Origin: Lacihabitans soyangensis
Lineage (GTDB): Bacteria > Bacteroidota > Bacteroidia > Cytophagales > Spirosomataceae
Assembly (NCBI RefSeq): GCF_024343775.1
Contig: NZ_RJUF01000186.1
Location: 1-64,000, forward strand
Reading direction: 5' to 3'
Length of the DNA stretch: 64,000 nucleotides
In this document: positions 52,303 to 62,196 of the stretch, in pieces
Layout of the letters: each line of letters starts with the position of its first letter
Position numbering within the stretch: the stretch's first letter is position 1
The notes under the pieces: model-generated
The model's input: the letters and a program-made list of their open reading frames with translations, nothing else
Told to the model about the DNA's origin: nothing
Databases searched by the model: none
Program-made: the position numbers and the translations under genes

Positions 52303-54129
52303 ATGAAACTTCAATTAATTGATATATTAATTCTTGTCACATATTTGGCTTCGATGATTTTTATCGGGCTTTACATGCGAAAAAAAGCAAAAGCTAATAA
52401 AGATAGTTACTTAATGGGGGGTAAGTCATTACGTTGGTATATGCTTGGCTTGAGTGATGCCTCAGATATGTTTGATATCAGTGGCACAATGTGGATGGTA
52501 AGTTTATGCTTTGTTTATGGTTTGAAAAGTATATGGATACCTTGGTTGTGGCCTTCATTTAACCAAGTTTTCATGATGATGTATCTAAGTAAATGGCTTC
52601 GACGAAGTGATGCTAATACAGGAGCGGAGTGGCTTACCACGCGTTTTGGAATCTCGGGTAAAGGCGTGAAAGCCTCGCAGATAATTGTCATTACTTTTGC
52701 TTTAATGAGTTGTTTTGGCTTTTTGGCTTACGGTTTTGTTGGTCTCGGTAAATTTGTTGAGATTTTTATCCCTTGGGAAATTGTCGATCCATACATTCCT
52801 TTTTTAATTCCAACCAAATATATCCCGCATTTTTATGGAGTTGTTTTTACTTTGGTAGCCACTTTTTACTCCGTTTTGGGTGGAATGCATAGTATTGTTT
52901 TAGGAGATGTTATTAAATATGCCATTATGTCGGTTGCTTGTATTTCAATTGCGATAATTGCAATGAGTCATTTGGATGGTCAGATAATGAATTTACCAAT
53001 TGGCTGGTATGACCCATTTTTTGGTTGGGAACTAGGCCTAGATTGGTCAAAAATATTACCCGAGGTAAACAAAAAAATTGAATCCGATGGTTATGGTTTA
53101 TTTGGATTGTTCTTTGCAATGATGCTTCTAAAAGGAGTTTTTGCCTCATTGGCAGGTCCAGCACCTAACTATGACATGCAAAAAGTTTTGAGTACTCGAA
53201 GCCCAAAGGAAGCCAGTAAAATGACAGGCTTCGTGAGCATTGTCTTATTACCGATTCGTTACTCGATGATTATTGGACTGACTGTCTTGTCCATACTTTA
53301 CTATAATCAATTAATTATTAAAACACCTAGTGGGGAGTACGACTTTGAATTATTGTTACCAGGAGCAATCAATAATTTTATGCCTGTGGGTATTTTAGGA
53401 ATCGTCCTTACTGGACTTATGGGAGCATTCATGGGTACTTTCAGCGGGACATTAAATGCTGCACAAGCTTACATTGTAAATGATATTTATCTAAAGTACA
53501 TTAATCCGAAGGCTAGCACAAAGACAACAATTAGGACAAATTACTTTGTTGGAATTGTTGTTGTATTTATTGGTATTTTATTGGGCCTTTTGGCGGATAG
53601 TGTAAATGATATATTACAATGGATTGTTGGGGGTTTATATGGTGGTTATGCCGCATCAAATTGCTTAAAGTGGTACTGGTGGCGTTTCAATGCAACAGGT
53701 TTTTTCTGGGGAATGACCGCAGGAATTGTTGCCGCTTTATTGTTGCCGTACATAACCACTGGTTTACCATTGTATTGGTGGCCAATATTATTTATTATTT
53801 CCTTATCAGCATCAATAACTGGAACCTACTTTGCAGATCCAACGGACATTACAGTGTTAAAGCAGTTTTATAAGACCGTTCGTCCATGGGGTTTTTGGCA
53901 GCCCATTAATGATTTAGTTTTGCAAGAAGACCCAACCTTTAAACCCAATAAAGGGTTTAAACTAGATATGTTTAATGTTGTTTTAGGTATAATTGCACAA
54001 CTTACATTGACTGTGCTTCCAATGTATTTGGTACTGGGAATGAATTTCCCTTTGGTGATAGATATAGCCATAATGTTAGTTCTAATTTTAATTTTGAAAC
54101 GAACTTGGTGGAATAGATTAGAAGATTAA
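52303..54129 (+). CDS. Sodium:solute symporter, probable mannobiose importer
   Basis: A 608-residue inner-membrane transporter of the sodium:solute symporter (SSS) family with about 13-14 helices. Family signs: LILVTYLASMIFIGLYMRKK at the start, the YLMGGKSLRWYMLGLSDASD segment near 37-56, the FYSVLGGMHSIVLGDVIKY signature near 189-207, and the repeated small-residue helices LTGLMGAFMGTFSGTLNAAQ near 368-387. In mannan loci of this type the SSS protein is thought to carry mannobiose across the inner membrane; the enzymes encoded next support that cargo. Confidence 0.9.
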   Translation: MKLQLIDILILVTYLASMIFIGLYMRKKAKANKDSYLMGGKSLRWYMLGLSDASDMFDISGTMWMVSLCFVYGLKSIWIPWLWPSFNQVFMMMYLSKWLRRSDANTGAEWLTTRFGISGKGVKASQIIVITFALMSCFGFLAYGFVGLGKFVEIFIPWEIVDPYIPFLIPTKYIPHFYGVVFTLVATFYSVLGGMHSIVLGDVIKYAIMSVACISIAIIAMSHLDGQIMNLPIGWYDPFFGWELGLDWSKILPEVNKKIESDGYGLFGLFFAMMLLKGVFASLAGPAPNYDMQKVLSTRSPKEASKMTGFVSIVLLPIRYSMIIGLTVLSILYYNQLIIKTPSGEYDFELLLPGAINNFMPVGILGIVLTGLMGAFMGTFSGTLNAAQAYIVNDIYLKYINPKASTKTTIRTNYFVGIVVVFIGILLGLLADSVNDILQWIVGGLYGGYAASNCLKWYWWRFNATGFFWGMTAGIVAALLLPYITTGLPLYWWPILFIISLSASITGTYFADPTDITVLKQFYKTVRPWGFWQPINDLVLQEDPTFKPNKGFKLDMFNVVLGIIAQLTLTVLPMYLVLGMNFPLVIDIAIMLVLILILKRTWWNRLED

Positions 54130-54176
54130 ACTAAGAAAATTATCCTCTTACATTTAAATTTAGTAAATTAAAATTT

Positions 54177-55367
54177 ATGAACAGTTTGTTCCAAGAAAGA
54201 CTCTCAAAATTGACTGACAATCATAGCGAATTAATCGCTCGAAAAAATGAAAAGGAAACGATAGGAAATGGAATTTTTGACCGATACCTTCGGCCAATTA
54301 TAACCGCAGAGCATATACCAATACATTGGCGTTATGACCTTAATCCAGTGACAAATCCGTTCCTGATGGAGCGTTTTGGAATCAATGCTACTTTTAATTC
54401 TGGGGCAATCAAATTTCAGGGGAAATACTTACTCGTTGTGAGAGTAGAGGGTGTGGATAGAAAGTCGTTTTTTGCGGTTGCTGAAAGTCCGAATGGAATT
54501 GATAATTTTAAGTTTTGGGAATCACCCATTTCGTTTTCCGAATCACCCATTTCCGATGCAAATATATACGATATGCGTCTAGTTGAACATGAAGATGGCT
54601 GGATTTATGGTTTTTTTTGTACGGAACGAAAAGATCCAGAAGCTCCTGTTGGTGATGAATCTTCGGCCATTGCACAGTGTGGGATTGTTCGCACTCGAGA
54701 TTTGAAAACGTGGGAAAGGTTACCTGATTTGGTGACCCCATCTCCCCAACAGAGGAATGTCGTTTTGCATCCCGAATTTGTAAATGGGAGATACCTGCTC
54801 TATACTCGCCCACAAGATGGTTTTATTGATGCAGGATCAGGGGGTGGGATTGGCTATGGTTTTGCTGATTCCATGGAAAAAGCGGTTGTCAGCCGAGAGT
54901 TTATTTTAGATGAGAAACGCTACCATACTGTATACGAAGTAAAAAACGGGCAAGGTCCAGCACCGATTAAAACGTCAAAAGGCTGGTTACATTTGGCACA
55001 CGGTGTCAGAAATACGGCGGCTGGGTTACGGTATGTACTTTATATGTTTTTAACTGATTTGGTCGACACTACCAAGGTTATATATAAACCATCCGGTTAT
55101 TTTATTGCTCCTGAAGGCAAAGAACGTATTGGAGATGTTTCAAATGTAATATTTGCCAACGGTTGGATCCGAGATGACGATGGAACAGTTTATATTTATT
55201 ATGCTTCGTCAGATACACGTATGCACGTTGCTACTTCTAGCATCGAACAACTGCTTGATTATGTAATTAATACTGCTCCGGACGGATTAAGTTCTGCGGC
55301 TTCAATAGCAACCCTTCAAGAAATAATCAATAAAAACCTTGAACTCGCTCACTTGGAAGAAGCATAG
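54177..55367 (+). CDS. GH130 beta-1,4-mannosylglucose phosphorylase
   Basis: A 396-residue cytoplasmic GH130 enzyme resembling 4-O-beta-D-mannosyl-D-glucose phosphorylase (EC 2.4.1.281), which turns mannosylglucose plus phosphate into mannose-1-phosphate and glucose. Family marks: NPFLMERFGINATFNSGAIK near 62-81, LLVVRVEGVDRKSFFAVAES, and NIYDMRLVEHEDGWIYGFFC, in which D132 aligns with the known catalytic acid of the Bacteroides enzyme. QRNVVLHPEFVNGRYLLYTR near 201-220 and GQGPAPIKTSKGWLHLAHGV near 261-280 complete the phosphate/sugar site. An odd local near-repeat (ESPISFSESPISD) precedes the acid but the length matches relatives. No signal peptide. It acts after the 2-epimerase encoded next. 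Confidence 0.93.
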   Translation: MNSLFQERLSKLTDNHSELIARKNEKETIGNGIFDRYLRPIITAEHIPIHWRYDLNPVTNPFLMERFGINATFNSGAIKFQGKYLLVVRVEGVDRKSFFAVAESPNGIDNFKFWESPISFSESPISDANIYDMRLVEHEDGWIYGFFCTERKDPEAPVGDESSAIAQCGIVRTRDLKTWERLPDLVTPSPQQRNVVLHPEFVNGRYLLYTRPQDGFIDAGSGGGIGYGFADSMEKAVVSREFILDEKRYHTVYEVKNGQGPAPIKTSKGWLHLAHGVRNTAAGLRYVLYMFLTDLVDTTKVIYKPSGYFIAPEGKERIGDVSNVIFANGWIRDDDGTVYIYYASSDTRMHVATSSIEQLLDYVINTAPDGLSSAASIATLQEIINKNLELAHLEEA

Positions 55368-55536
55368 AATGTTCGACTTTAAACCTTGGCATTTTTAAAT
55401 TCCAAACTTTGAAGGGTCTAGTACTACTCCTTTCATACCAAATAATTAGTTTATTAACTGTGCTCCAAATGAGTGTTTTGTATACTAGTTCTTTCGATGT
55501 TGAAAATATTCTAAAAAATAAAATAAAAACTTTAAA
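55368..55536. other. Intergenic spacer inside the mannan locus
   Basis: A 169-base A/T-rich gap between phosphorylase and epimerase genes, longer than the other gaps nearby. No hairpin or consensus promoter stands out. Confidence 0.3.
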
Positions 55537-56742
55537 ATGCTGTCAGAAAGTTTCAAAGTCGAGATTCAAAGCGAATTAGACAATATTTTAAAATTCTGGG
55601 TTTTACATTCGATAGATGAAGAATATGGTGGATTTATTGGAAAAATGGACAGTAAAGGTAAAATTTTTCAAAAATCTCCTAAAGGAGCTGTTTTGAATGC
55701 CAGAATACTATGGACTTTCTCAGCAGCTTTTAATGAAACAAATAATTTGGAATATTTGGAGTTGGCAAGGCGAGCCTATCACTATATCCAGAAGTGTTTT
55801 AGGGACAACCAATACAATGGTGTGTTTTGGTCGGTGGATTTCCAAGGAAACCCCCTTGATACTCGTAAACAAATTTATGGTCAGGCATTTACAATTTATG
55901 GTTTGGCAGAGTATTATAAGATTACTAAAGATTTGAGTGCCTTACAATTTGCAAAAGAACTTTTTTACTTTATTGAAAAGTATAGCTTTGACCCAATAAA
56001 TGGAGGTTATTTGGAGGCATTTGCGGAAAATTGGGAACCTTTAGAAGACTTACGATTAAGTGAAAAAGACCGAAATGATCCTAAAACAATGAACACGCAT
56101 CTGCATATTTTGGAAGCGTATTCAAAGCTATATTCGGTTTGGAAAAGTGATTTCTTAGAAAGTCAGATTCGTAAACTATTGAATGTTTTTTCAGAGAAAA
56201 TCATTGATAAATCAACTAATCATCTTCAACTCTTTTTTGATGAAAAGTGGAAGCCACAATCTGCTGTAATTTCGTTTGGTCATGATATTGAAGCAACTTG
56301 GTTATTCTTGGAAGCAGCGGAGACCTTAAATGATGATGAATTATTCAAACAATTTTCGAGTATAGCTATCAAAATGGCAGAAGCCACTAAAGAAGGATTG
56401 CAAATAGACGGTAGTCTATTACATGAGTTTGACAGCTCTATCAACCATTTTGAGACCCATCGGGAGTGGTGGGTTTCAGCTGAGGCAATGGTGGGTTTTT
56501 TAAACGCTTACAAGATTGAACCTAAAGCAACCTATTTAAGTATTGTTCAAGATTTGTGGAGTTTTACAAAAGTAAACCTTATTGATCAAAAACAAGGCGA
56601 ATGGTTTTGGGGAGTTTTTGATGATTATAGTCCCATGAAGGATGAGGATAAAATAGGTTTTTGGAAATGCCCTTATCACAATGCCCGTGCTTGTATGGAA
56701 ATTATTCGGAGGTTGGAAATTTTAGAATATGCGATCTCGTAA
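55537..56742 (+). CDS. Cellobiose/mannobiose 2-epimerase
   Basis: A 401-residue (alpha/alpha)6-barrel enzyme of the AGE/cellobiose 2-epimerase family (EC 5.1.3.11), converting the reducing-end mannose of mannobiose to glucose. Characteristic parts: FWVLHSIDEEYGGFIGKMDS near 20-39, KGAVLNARILWTFSAAF near 49-65, RKQIYGQAFTIYGLAEYY near 110-127, NTHLHILEAYSKLY near 186-199 with a catalytic-type histidine, VISFGHDIEATWLFLEAAE near 246-264, FETHREWWVSAEAMVGFLNA near 307-326, and KCPYHNARACMEIIRRL near 377-393 with the last histidine. Its product is the substrate of the neighbouring GH130 phosphorylase, giving the known mannan catabolic route. Confidence 0.92.
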   Translation: MLSESFKVEIQSELDNILKFWVLHSIDEEYGGFIGKMDSKGKIFQKSPKGAVLNARILWTFSAAFNETNNLEYLELARRAYHYIQKCFRDNQYNGVFWSVDFQGNPLDTRKQIYGQAFTIYGLAEYYKITKDLSALQFAKELFYFIEKYSFDPINGGYLEAFAENWEPLEDLRLSEKDRNDPKTMNTHLHILEAYSKLYSVWKSDFLESQIRKLLNVFSEKIIDKSTNHLQLFFDEKWKPQSAVISFGHDIEATWLFLEAAETLNDDELFKQFSSIAIKMAEATKEGLQIDGSLLHEFDSSINHFETHREWWVSAEAMVGFLNAYKIEPKATYLSIVQDLWSFTKVNLIDQKQGEWFWGVFDDYSPMKDEDKIGFWKCPYHNARACMEIIRRLEILEYAIS

Positions 56743-56776
56743 AGTGTGTTTTAGTAATTTATAAAAACATTAACTA

Positions 56777-59700
56777 ATGAAGATTAAAGACCTTTTTTCG
56801 GTACTATTATTTTTTTCGTTCCTTGGAGGTAATGCTCAAGTAATAGCAGATTTCGAAACTGCCTCACAAACTCCAATTATCGCTTTTGGTACCGAGGCGA
56901 AAGTGGTTGATAATCCTGATACAATGGGAAATAAAAGTAAGAAAGTACTGTACTACAAAAAGGAAGTTGGTTCTTGGAAATTCGTTGGGTTAACTTTTCC
57001 TGCGAAACATTTTATTGGTAAAAATGATGTTTTGTCTTTTAAAATCAGAAGTAGCACCAAAGGACGAGTGTATCCGAAGGTTTGGTTAGGGTCAATGGTT
57101 GTGGTCGAAAACTGGGCTTTCGAATATAATTTTCAGCCGGAACCGAACAATTGGACGGAGTGTAAACTTGATATTTCTAAAGTACCTAATGTAAACTTTG
57201 ATAAAATCGAAATTGCTGCCTCTGTTGATAACGATGCCTTGGCTGCCGATGTTTATATAGATGATATAAGGCTATATAACTCAGCATCTCCCAATGGTGA
57301 GCCAATAATTTCGTTTATTGCTTCAACTACAAAGGTTCAAGTAAATCAAACTATTGACTTTGATGCAAGTGGCTCTTTCGATATTGATGGCGGTGCTTTG
57401 ACTTTCATATGGGATTTTCAAGACGGAACTTCAAAAAGTAATGTCGTAAAAACAAGTCACGTTTTCTTGGAAGAAGGGATTTTTGATGTAGAATTGACAG
57501 TAATTAATCAGAAAGGGGTAAGTATAAAAAAAAGGATTAAAATATACGTTTTTGCTAATAATAAGTTGATTAGTAAGCTTTTATTGTCGGCAAAAAAAGC
57601 AAATACAAATGAAAAAATAGTTGGAGAATTTGTATTATTCAATGATTACGAAAACCCATACGACCCCGATGAAGTTTCAGTAGATGCAATAATTTTCCTT
57701 CCCGATGGGAAAGAACTAATAGTTCCATGTTTTTATTATATTAGAGGGTATTTTCAAGGAAATGATTGGAAAGTTGATTCGACGCAGCAAAATTGGATGT
57801 TACGATTTTCTTCCAGTCAAATTGGAAATCATGAAATTATATTGAAATTAACTGATAAATCAGGCATTAGCTTTTCAGGTGTTCAGCGAGTAGATTTGTT
57901 AAAAGGCTCTACAAAAGGCATTATTGGCATCGATTCGAACGATAAACAAGCATTGAGGCATCAATCTGGGGAGATGTACACACCACTCGGAATAAATATA
58001 GCATGGAATAACACAAGTACCTATACAAATTTGATAAAATCTTTATCGCAGTCGAATGCAAACTTTGTTAGGTATTGGCAAGTCCCTTTCAACAAACAAG
58101 CCCTTGAATGGCGAAAGGACGGATATACCGGTGGAATTGGTTTTTACAGCCAACAAGCAGCTGCAATGCAAGATTCTATTTTGAACTTATCAGAAGCCAC
58201 CGATATGAGGTTGCAGCTAACCTTATTTCAACATGGAATGTTTTCAGAAACCGTTAATTCAAATTGGTCAGATAATCCATATAATATAGCTATAGGTGGC
58301 CCTCTCGGAAAGTCAGAAGAGTTTTTTTATAACGAAACAGCTAAAAAATCAACAAAAAAACTTATAAGGTATATAATTGCTCGATGGGGCTATTCCCCTA
58401 ATGTTTTTGCATGGGAGTTATTCAATGAGGTGCAGTTTACAGGTAGTCATCCAAATCAGAGTTTAGTTTGGAAAACGGCTATCATTGATTGGCATGAAGA
58501 AATGACAAAATATATAAAATCGCTTGATTCTTTTAATCATATTGTTACTTCAAGTGCGGACGACGCTCAGTGTTTGGAATTGGATAAACATACAAATCTT
58601 GATATTGTTCAGTATCACGTATATAATTCAAAATTACTAAGTACACAGAATTCTAAAGACTTAAATTTTAAAGAAAAACTAACAAAAACAGGTGTAATTA
58701 ATGGAGAATATGGAGAGGATATTATAAATGCTGATGTACCTTTTGAAAAACAACGTATTGCAATTTGGACAGGTATATTATCGCGGGTTCCTCATATTAT
58801 GTGGCTTTGGAACAATTACCCAAGTAATCCTGAATGGGCAAAATTATTCGAAATACCAGCTGCCTTTATTAAGAATAAAGATTTTGTGAAAGACGGACTA
58901 GTAAGAGACTGGAATCCAATTGTCTCAGAGGGTAGCTTAACCCTGGCTACTGTTGGGTTAAGTACTGCTAACAAAAATTATTTTGCGATATTGTACGATG
59001 AACAACTTCAAAATAATATTACCGGAGCTGTTCTAAATCTCACGTCAATTCCTCAGGGAAGCTATAAAATTGGTTATACTAATACGCTGACAGGTAAAAG
59101 TACAGAAATTACTTCATATGCCGCTGTTGGTATTAATCGGCTTTTAAAATTACCCACCTTCTCAAAGAGTCTTATCGTATCAATTAGCTATATTGGAGAT
59201 GTTATTACTCCTGTTGCAATAGCTGAAATCAATACAACAATTATTGGCCAAGGAAAGAGTATAACTCTTACGGGAGAAAATAGTTATAATCCAGATACTA
59301 CCATGATATTGGAATATCTTTGGAATATAACAGAAAAACCAAGTGCTAGTAAAGTATCAATCGAGAACCTAAAAACACAAGTCTTAATTTTAGATAAGGC
59401 GGGGAGATATACCTTTGTTTTGAGTGTAAAAAATGGTAGCAAAGTAAGTAATGTTGATACGGTAGAAGTTTATGCCAATTCTACGCCTATTGCAAACATA
59501 GGGAAAGATTTAGAGTCAAATCTTGGACAAACTATCTTCTTTGATCCTACTTTAAGTAGCGATTTAGAGAAGGATTTATTGACTTATAAATGGTCATTAA
59601 TTCAATCCCCACCCAAAAGTATTAAGCAATTTATAACTACAAATCCCTTAAAACCGTCTTTGTTTATTGATGAATACGGTGAATATTTAATTTCCATGGT

Positions 59701-60052
59701 TGTTTCTGATCCTTATTCATCCAGTGTTCCTGATACCATTAAAGTATCTGTAAAGGAAATAATTACATTTACCGAACCTATTTTATTGGATAATAAATTT
59801 TCAGTTTATCCAAACCCTACGAATAATGATATTATAATTGATTTTAAATCTAATAAAGAACCTCAGCTTTGTTATGAGTTATTAGATATTTCTGGAAAGT
59901 CATTATTTAAAGGACTATTGGTTGTTTCACCAAATCAGTTAAATAAATTAAGAATTAGCTTGAAAGAAATTCATTTACAAACAGGTATATATTTACTCAG
60001 ACTATTTAACATAGATACTCATTTTCAACACAAAATTGTTTTTTTAGACTGA
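56777..60052 (+). CDS. Multidomain secreted GH-A hydrolase, T9SS sorted
   Basis: A 1091-residue exported glycoside hydrolase, probably a mannanase or related endo-enzyme. Order: signal peptide to about 20; a carbohydrate-binding-like module about 22-170; a PKD domain about 175-260 (FDASGSFDIDGGALTFIWDF); a DUF5060-like beta domain about 265-365; a TIM-barrel of GH5-like clan A about 390-750 with acid/base E551 in AWELFNEVQFTG and nucleophile E644 in VINGEYGED; then two more PKD-like domains about 815-990; and a type IX secretion tail (FSVYPNPTNNDIIIDF, near 1010). It would act on the cell surface or outside. The GH family within clan A is not certain from motifs alone. It is the largest enzyme of the locus. 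Confidence 0.85.
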   Translation: MKIKDLFSVLLFFSFLGGNAQVIADFETASQTPIIAFGTEAKVVDNPDTMGNKSKKVLYYKKEVGSWKFVGLTFPAKHFIGKNDVLSFKIRSSTKGRVYPKVWLGSMVVVENWAFEYNFQPEPNNWTECKLDISKVPNVNFDKIEIAASVDNDALAADVYIDDIRLYNSASPNGEPIISFIASTTKVQVNQTIDFDASGSFDIDGGALTFIWDFQDGTSKSNVVKTSHVFLEEGIFDVELTVINQKGVSIKKRIKIYVFANNKLISKLLLSAKKANTNEKIVGEFVLFNDYENPYDPDEVSVDAIIFLPDGKELIVPCFYYIRGYFQGNDWKVDSTQQNWMLRFSSSQIGNHEIILKLTDKSGISFSGVQRVDLLKGSTKGIIGIDSNDKQALRHQSGEMYTPLGINIAWNNTSTYTNLIKSLSQSNANFVRYWQVPFNKQALEWRKDGYTGGIGFYSQQAAAMQDSILNLSEATDMRLQLTLFQHGMFSETVNSNWSDNPYNIAIGGPLGKSEEFFYNETAKKSTKKLIRYIIARWGYSPNVFAWELFNEVQFTGSHPNQSLVWKTAIIDWHEEMTKYIKSLDSFNHIVTSSADDAQCLELDKHTNLDIVQYHVYNSKLLSTQNSKDLNFKEKLTKTGVINGEYGEDIINADVPFEKQRIAIWTGILSRVPHIMWLWNNYPSNPEWAKLFEIPAAFIKNKDFVKDGLVRDWNPIVSEGSLTLATVGLSTANKNYFAILYDEQLQNNITGAVLNLTSIPQGSYKIGYTNTLTGKSTEITSYAAVGINRLLKLPTFSKSLIVSISYIGDVITPVAIAEINTTIIGQGKSITLTGENSYNPDTTMILEYLWNITEKPSASKVSIENLKTQVLILDKAGRYTFVLSVKNGSKVSNVDTVEVYANSTPIANIGKDLESNLGQTIFFDPTLSSDLEKDLLTYKWSLIQSPPKSIKQFITTNPLKPSLFIDEYGEYLISMVVSDPYSSSVPDTIKVSVKEIITFTEPILLDNKFSVYPNPTNNDIIIDFKSNKEPQLCYELLDISGKSLFKGLLVVSPNQLNKLRISLKEIHLQTGIYLLRLFNIDTHFQHKIVFLD

Positions 60053-60127
60053 ATTCATTTTAACAAAATCTATTACGAACTAAAAGCATTTCTAAAAGTA
60101 AATATCTGAATTAATTTTTAACTATTT

Positions 60128-60649
60128 ATGAATCTAATAATTAATCCGAGTACAAATAAAGCGGATATATTCAGCCAAATCACCACTGAGCTTTTCAATA
60201 TGGGATTTGAGGTTTTTAGCCAGGACCAGACGCGTCCTTGGGGAGGTTTCTTTGTTTTAGAGGAAAAAGATGCTGCTTTTTTTGCTCAAATTTACTTTCC
60301 ACACTTAGAAATGTCAGGCATGCAAATTACCCATAAATTATCACCCAAAATATTGGTGATTGCTCCGAACAAAAGGCTATCCTGGCAATATCATTTTCGT
60401 CGATCGGAAGTCTGGAAGGTGATTGCTGGAACAGATGTTGGTGTAAAAATCAGCTACAACAATGAGGAGCCGGCCGATATAGAAATACTAGACTCTGGAA
60501 GTTTTATTCAGATAGATAATGGTGAACGCCATCGCCTGATAGGGCTTAATAATTGGGGTTTAGTAGCAGAAATTTGGCGGCATACAGACTCAAACCAACC
60601 TTCCAACGAAGAAGATATTGTACGATTACAAGATGATTTTGGCAGATGA
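60128..60649 (+). CDS. Mannose-6-phosphate isomerase-like cupin
   Basis: A 173-residue single-domain cupin related to the type II mannose-6-phosphate isomerase domain. Marks: RPWGGFFVLEEKDAAFFAQ near 37-55, ISPKILVIAPNKRLSWQYHF-like stretch near 70-90 (KILVIAPNKRLSWQYHFRRS), EVWKVIAGTDVGV, and SFIQIDNGERHRLIGLNNWG near 137-156, with the metal-type histidines and glutamate. Such proteins interconvert mannose-6-phosphate and fructose-6-phosphate. At the end of a locus producing mannose-1-phosphate it would complete the link to glycolysis, given a phosphomannomutase encoded elsewhere. It ends at a strong terminator. Confidence 0.8.
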   Translation: MNLIINPSTNKADIFSQITTELFNMGFEVFSQDQTRPWGGFFVLEEKDAAFFAQIYFPHLEMSGMQITHKLSPKILVIAPNKRLSWQYHFRRSEVWKVIAGTDVGVKISYNNEEPADIEILDSGSFIQIDNGERHRLIGLNNWGLVAEIWRHTDSNQPSNEEDIVRLQDDFGR

Positions 60650-60670
60650 TTTATCTTAGTCTATTTCAAT

Positions 60671-60703
60671 AAAAGGTTATCAGATAAAAAATAACCTTTT
60701 TTT
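60671..60703 (+). terminator. Intrinsic terminator of the mannan locus
   Basis: AAAAGGTTAT (60671-60680) pairs with ATAACCTTTT (60691-60700), a perfect 10-bp stem with a 10-nt loop, followed by TTT. It lies 22 bases after the cupin stop. Confidence 0.85.
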
Positions 60704-61282
60704 AAAATCAATCGATTTGTATTTAGACGTTAATTACTGGTATAGTATTTTTAATTTAATATTCTCATAACACGTCTATTTTTTCTAACGAAAAAAAAGA
60801 TGAACTTAATCGGGTGTTTATGAACAATTCATCGAATTTTTTTCCGGAAAGTAGAATTCGTTTAACTGTCATTATTATTTAAAAGTTTCTTCAGATGATG
60901 CCTAAATATTGGATTTTCAATACTTAACATAATTGAATTAAATGAGTAGACTTTGCATGTAAGTTACGGGTTTGTTAAGTTCTTGATTGACCTATTTTTG
61001 TCTTATGTATTCTTGGACAATTTTTTCTTCTAGGCTAAATAAAGCACAGTAAGAGCTATTATTGCTTAAAAAGAAAAATTGTTATTCGTATTTGGCATGA
61101 CTATTAACTTTGTTCGAACAAAGTTATTTCTTCTTTGGAATTAATAACCTTCATGATGAGTTTACCCAATTTTCATCTCAAAGAAACATCTAGAAATGTC
61201 AATAATGGGGTATTTGAACGGTTTCGTTTAAGCAATTTCTGTTTGTCACTTTTGTATTATTACATTGAAACCTAAATAATAT
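60704..61282. other. Gene-free A/T-rich stretch
   Basis: No gene or RNA recognised between the terminator of the mannan locus and a coding relic. Confidence 0.45.
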
Positions 61283-61600
61283 TTAACCGTCTATTTGTTT
61301 TAGCTGCCATTTTGCCATTGATCTTCGTTTAATCAGATGGCTTTCCACCCTAGTTCTTGATCGGTCTGAAACCATTCTCACATTTATTATTTCCTCAATT
61401 TGATTTCCTTCGAATTTACTTCCGAACGGTATATATTGAATGAAGAGTAAATTTTCGGTACAGATTACAGATATAAAAGGTTCAATTTAATGCTTTTAAG
61501 CCGCCCATTAAGTTTTCCAGTCAAGATAACTACTTCCTTGGATTTCCTAAACTTCAAATAAACTTTCAATTTGCCATAATATTTTGATATTTTATTTTTT
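61283..61600 (-). pseudogene. Decayed coding sequence, unknown
   Basis: Two adjoining open pieces in different frames on the minus strand look like one former protein: GKLKVYLKFRKSKEVVILTG then KLNGRLKSIKLN (about 61490-61590), followed after a shift by ISVICTENLLFIQYIPFGSK, FEGNQIEEIINVRMVSDRSR and up to QLKQIDG-stop at 61283. Codon-like composition and a 66-codon stop-free run in A/T-rich DNA suggest a relic. Family not recognised. Confidence 0.35.
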
Positions 61601-61938
61601 AATTGTTTTTGATTTATTCCTTCGGGCCAGATTGCTTAAGCCTTTTTGATAGTATTAGTATAGATTTTTTCATAAATTTAATCTTAGGATCATTTTTTGG
61701 ATAATAAGGCTTTGATTTGAATAGTATGGCTTCTACCTTGCTGTTTAAATTCTAAAAAGTAGGCATAAACACAGTGATCTAACAGCCACAAAATTTAACT
61801 TCAATCTTCAGGTAGTCTATCACAAAATATTAGTTGTAAATGGTGTAAGGCTTTCTGCTGATTTAAAACAGTAAATTTTGTTACAATGCATTTATAATTA
61901 AAAATTTCTTTGTATAACTATTTCATTTAAAGCTCTCA
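61601..61938. other. Gene-free A/T-rich stretch
   Basis: No feature recognised; it may belong to the same decayed region as the relic to its left. Confidence 0.4.
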
Positions 61939-62196
61939 TCAATATGTTGTGTCCTTGGGGTAACCACAGTAGGTGCAGGTTTGTTGGTTTTTAATGTTGA
62001 TTTCGAAGACATGAATGCAGTCAAGTTCTGTTGCTCCGAAACCTTTTCCCGATATTATTTTGCCACAGTCTAAACATGTTGAACCAAATAAATCTGATTT
62101 GAGTCGAAAGTGTTCACAACTTTTAGGTACTTTTTGGAAAGAACCAGTCATTAGTACTTTGAGCAACGATTGTATTTGACTTTCATTGAGATTCAT
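61939..62196 (-). CDS. Small zinc-ribbon-like protein
   Basis: An 85-residue soluble protein with two zinc-binding-type clusters: CEHFRLKS, then STCLDCGKIISGKGFG (near 27-53), then DCIHVFEINIKNQQ and TCTYCGYPK at the end. The pattern C-x2-H ... C-x2-C ... C-x2-H ... C-x2-C would bind one or two zinc ions. Function unknown; similar small proteins occur in accessory DNA of this phylum. It is alone on the minus strand. Confidence 0.6.
   Translation of the reverse strand: MNLNESQIQSLLKVLMTGSFQKVPKSCEHFRLKSDLFGSTCLDCGKIISGKGFGATELDCIHVFEINIKNQQTCTYCGYPKDTTY

Noticed and set aside
54527-54560. Tandem duplication in the GH130 gene
   Set aside because: The near-repeat of ESPIS does not lengthen the protein relative to relatives, so it is likely chance or convergence.
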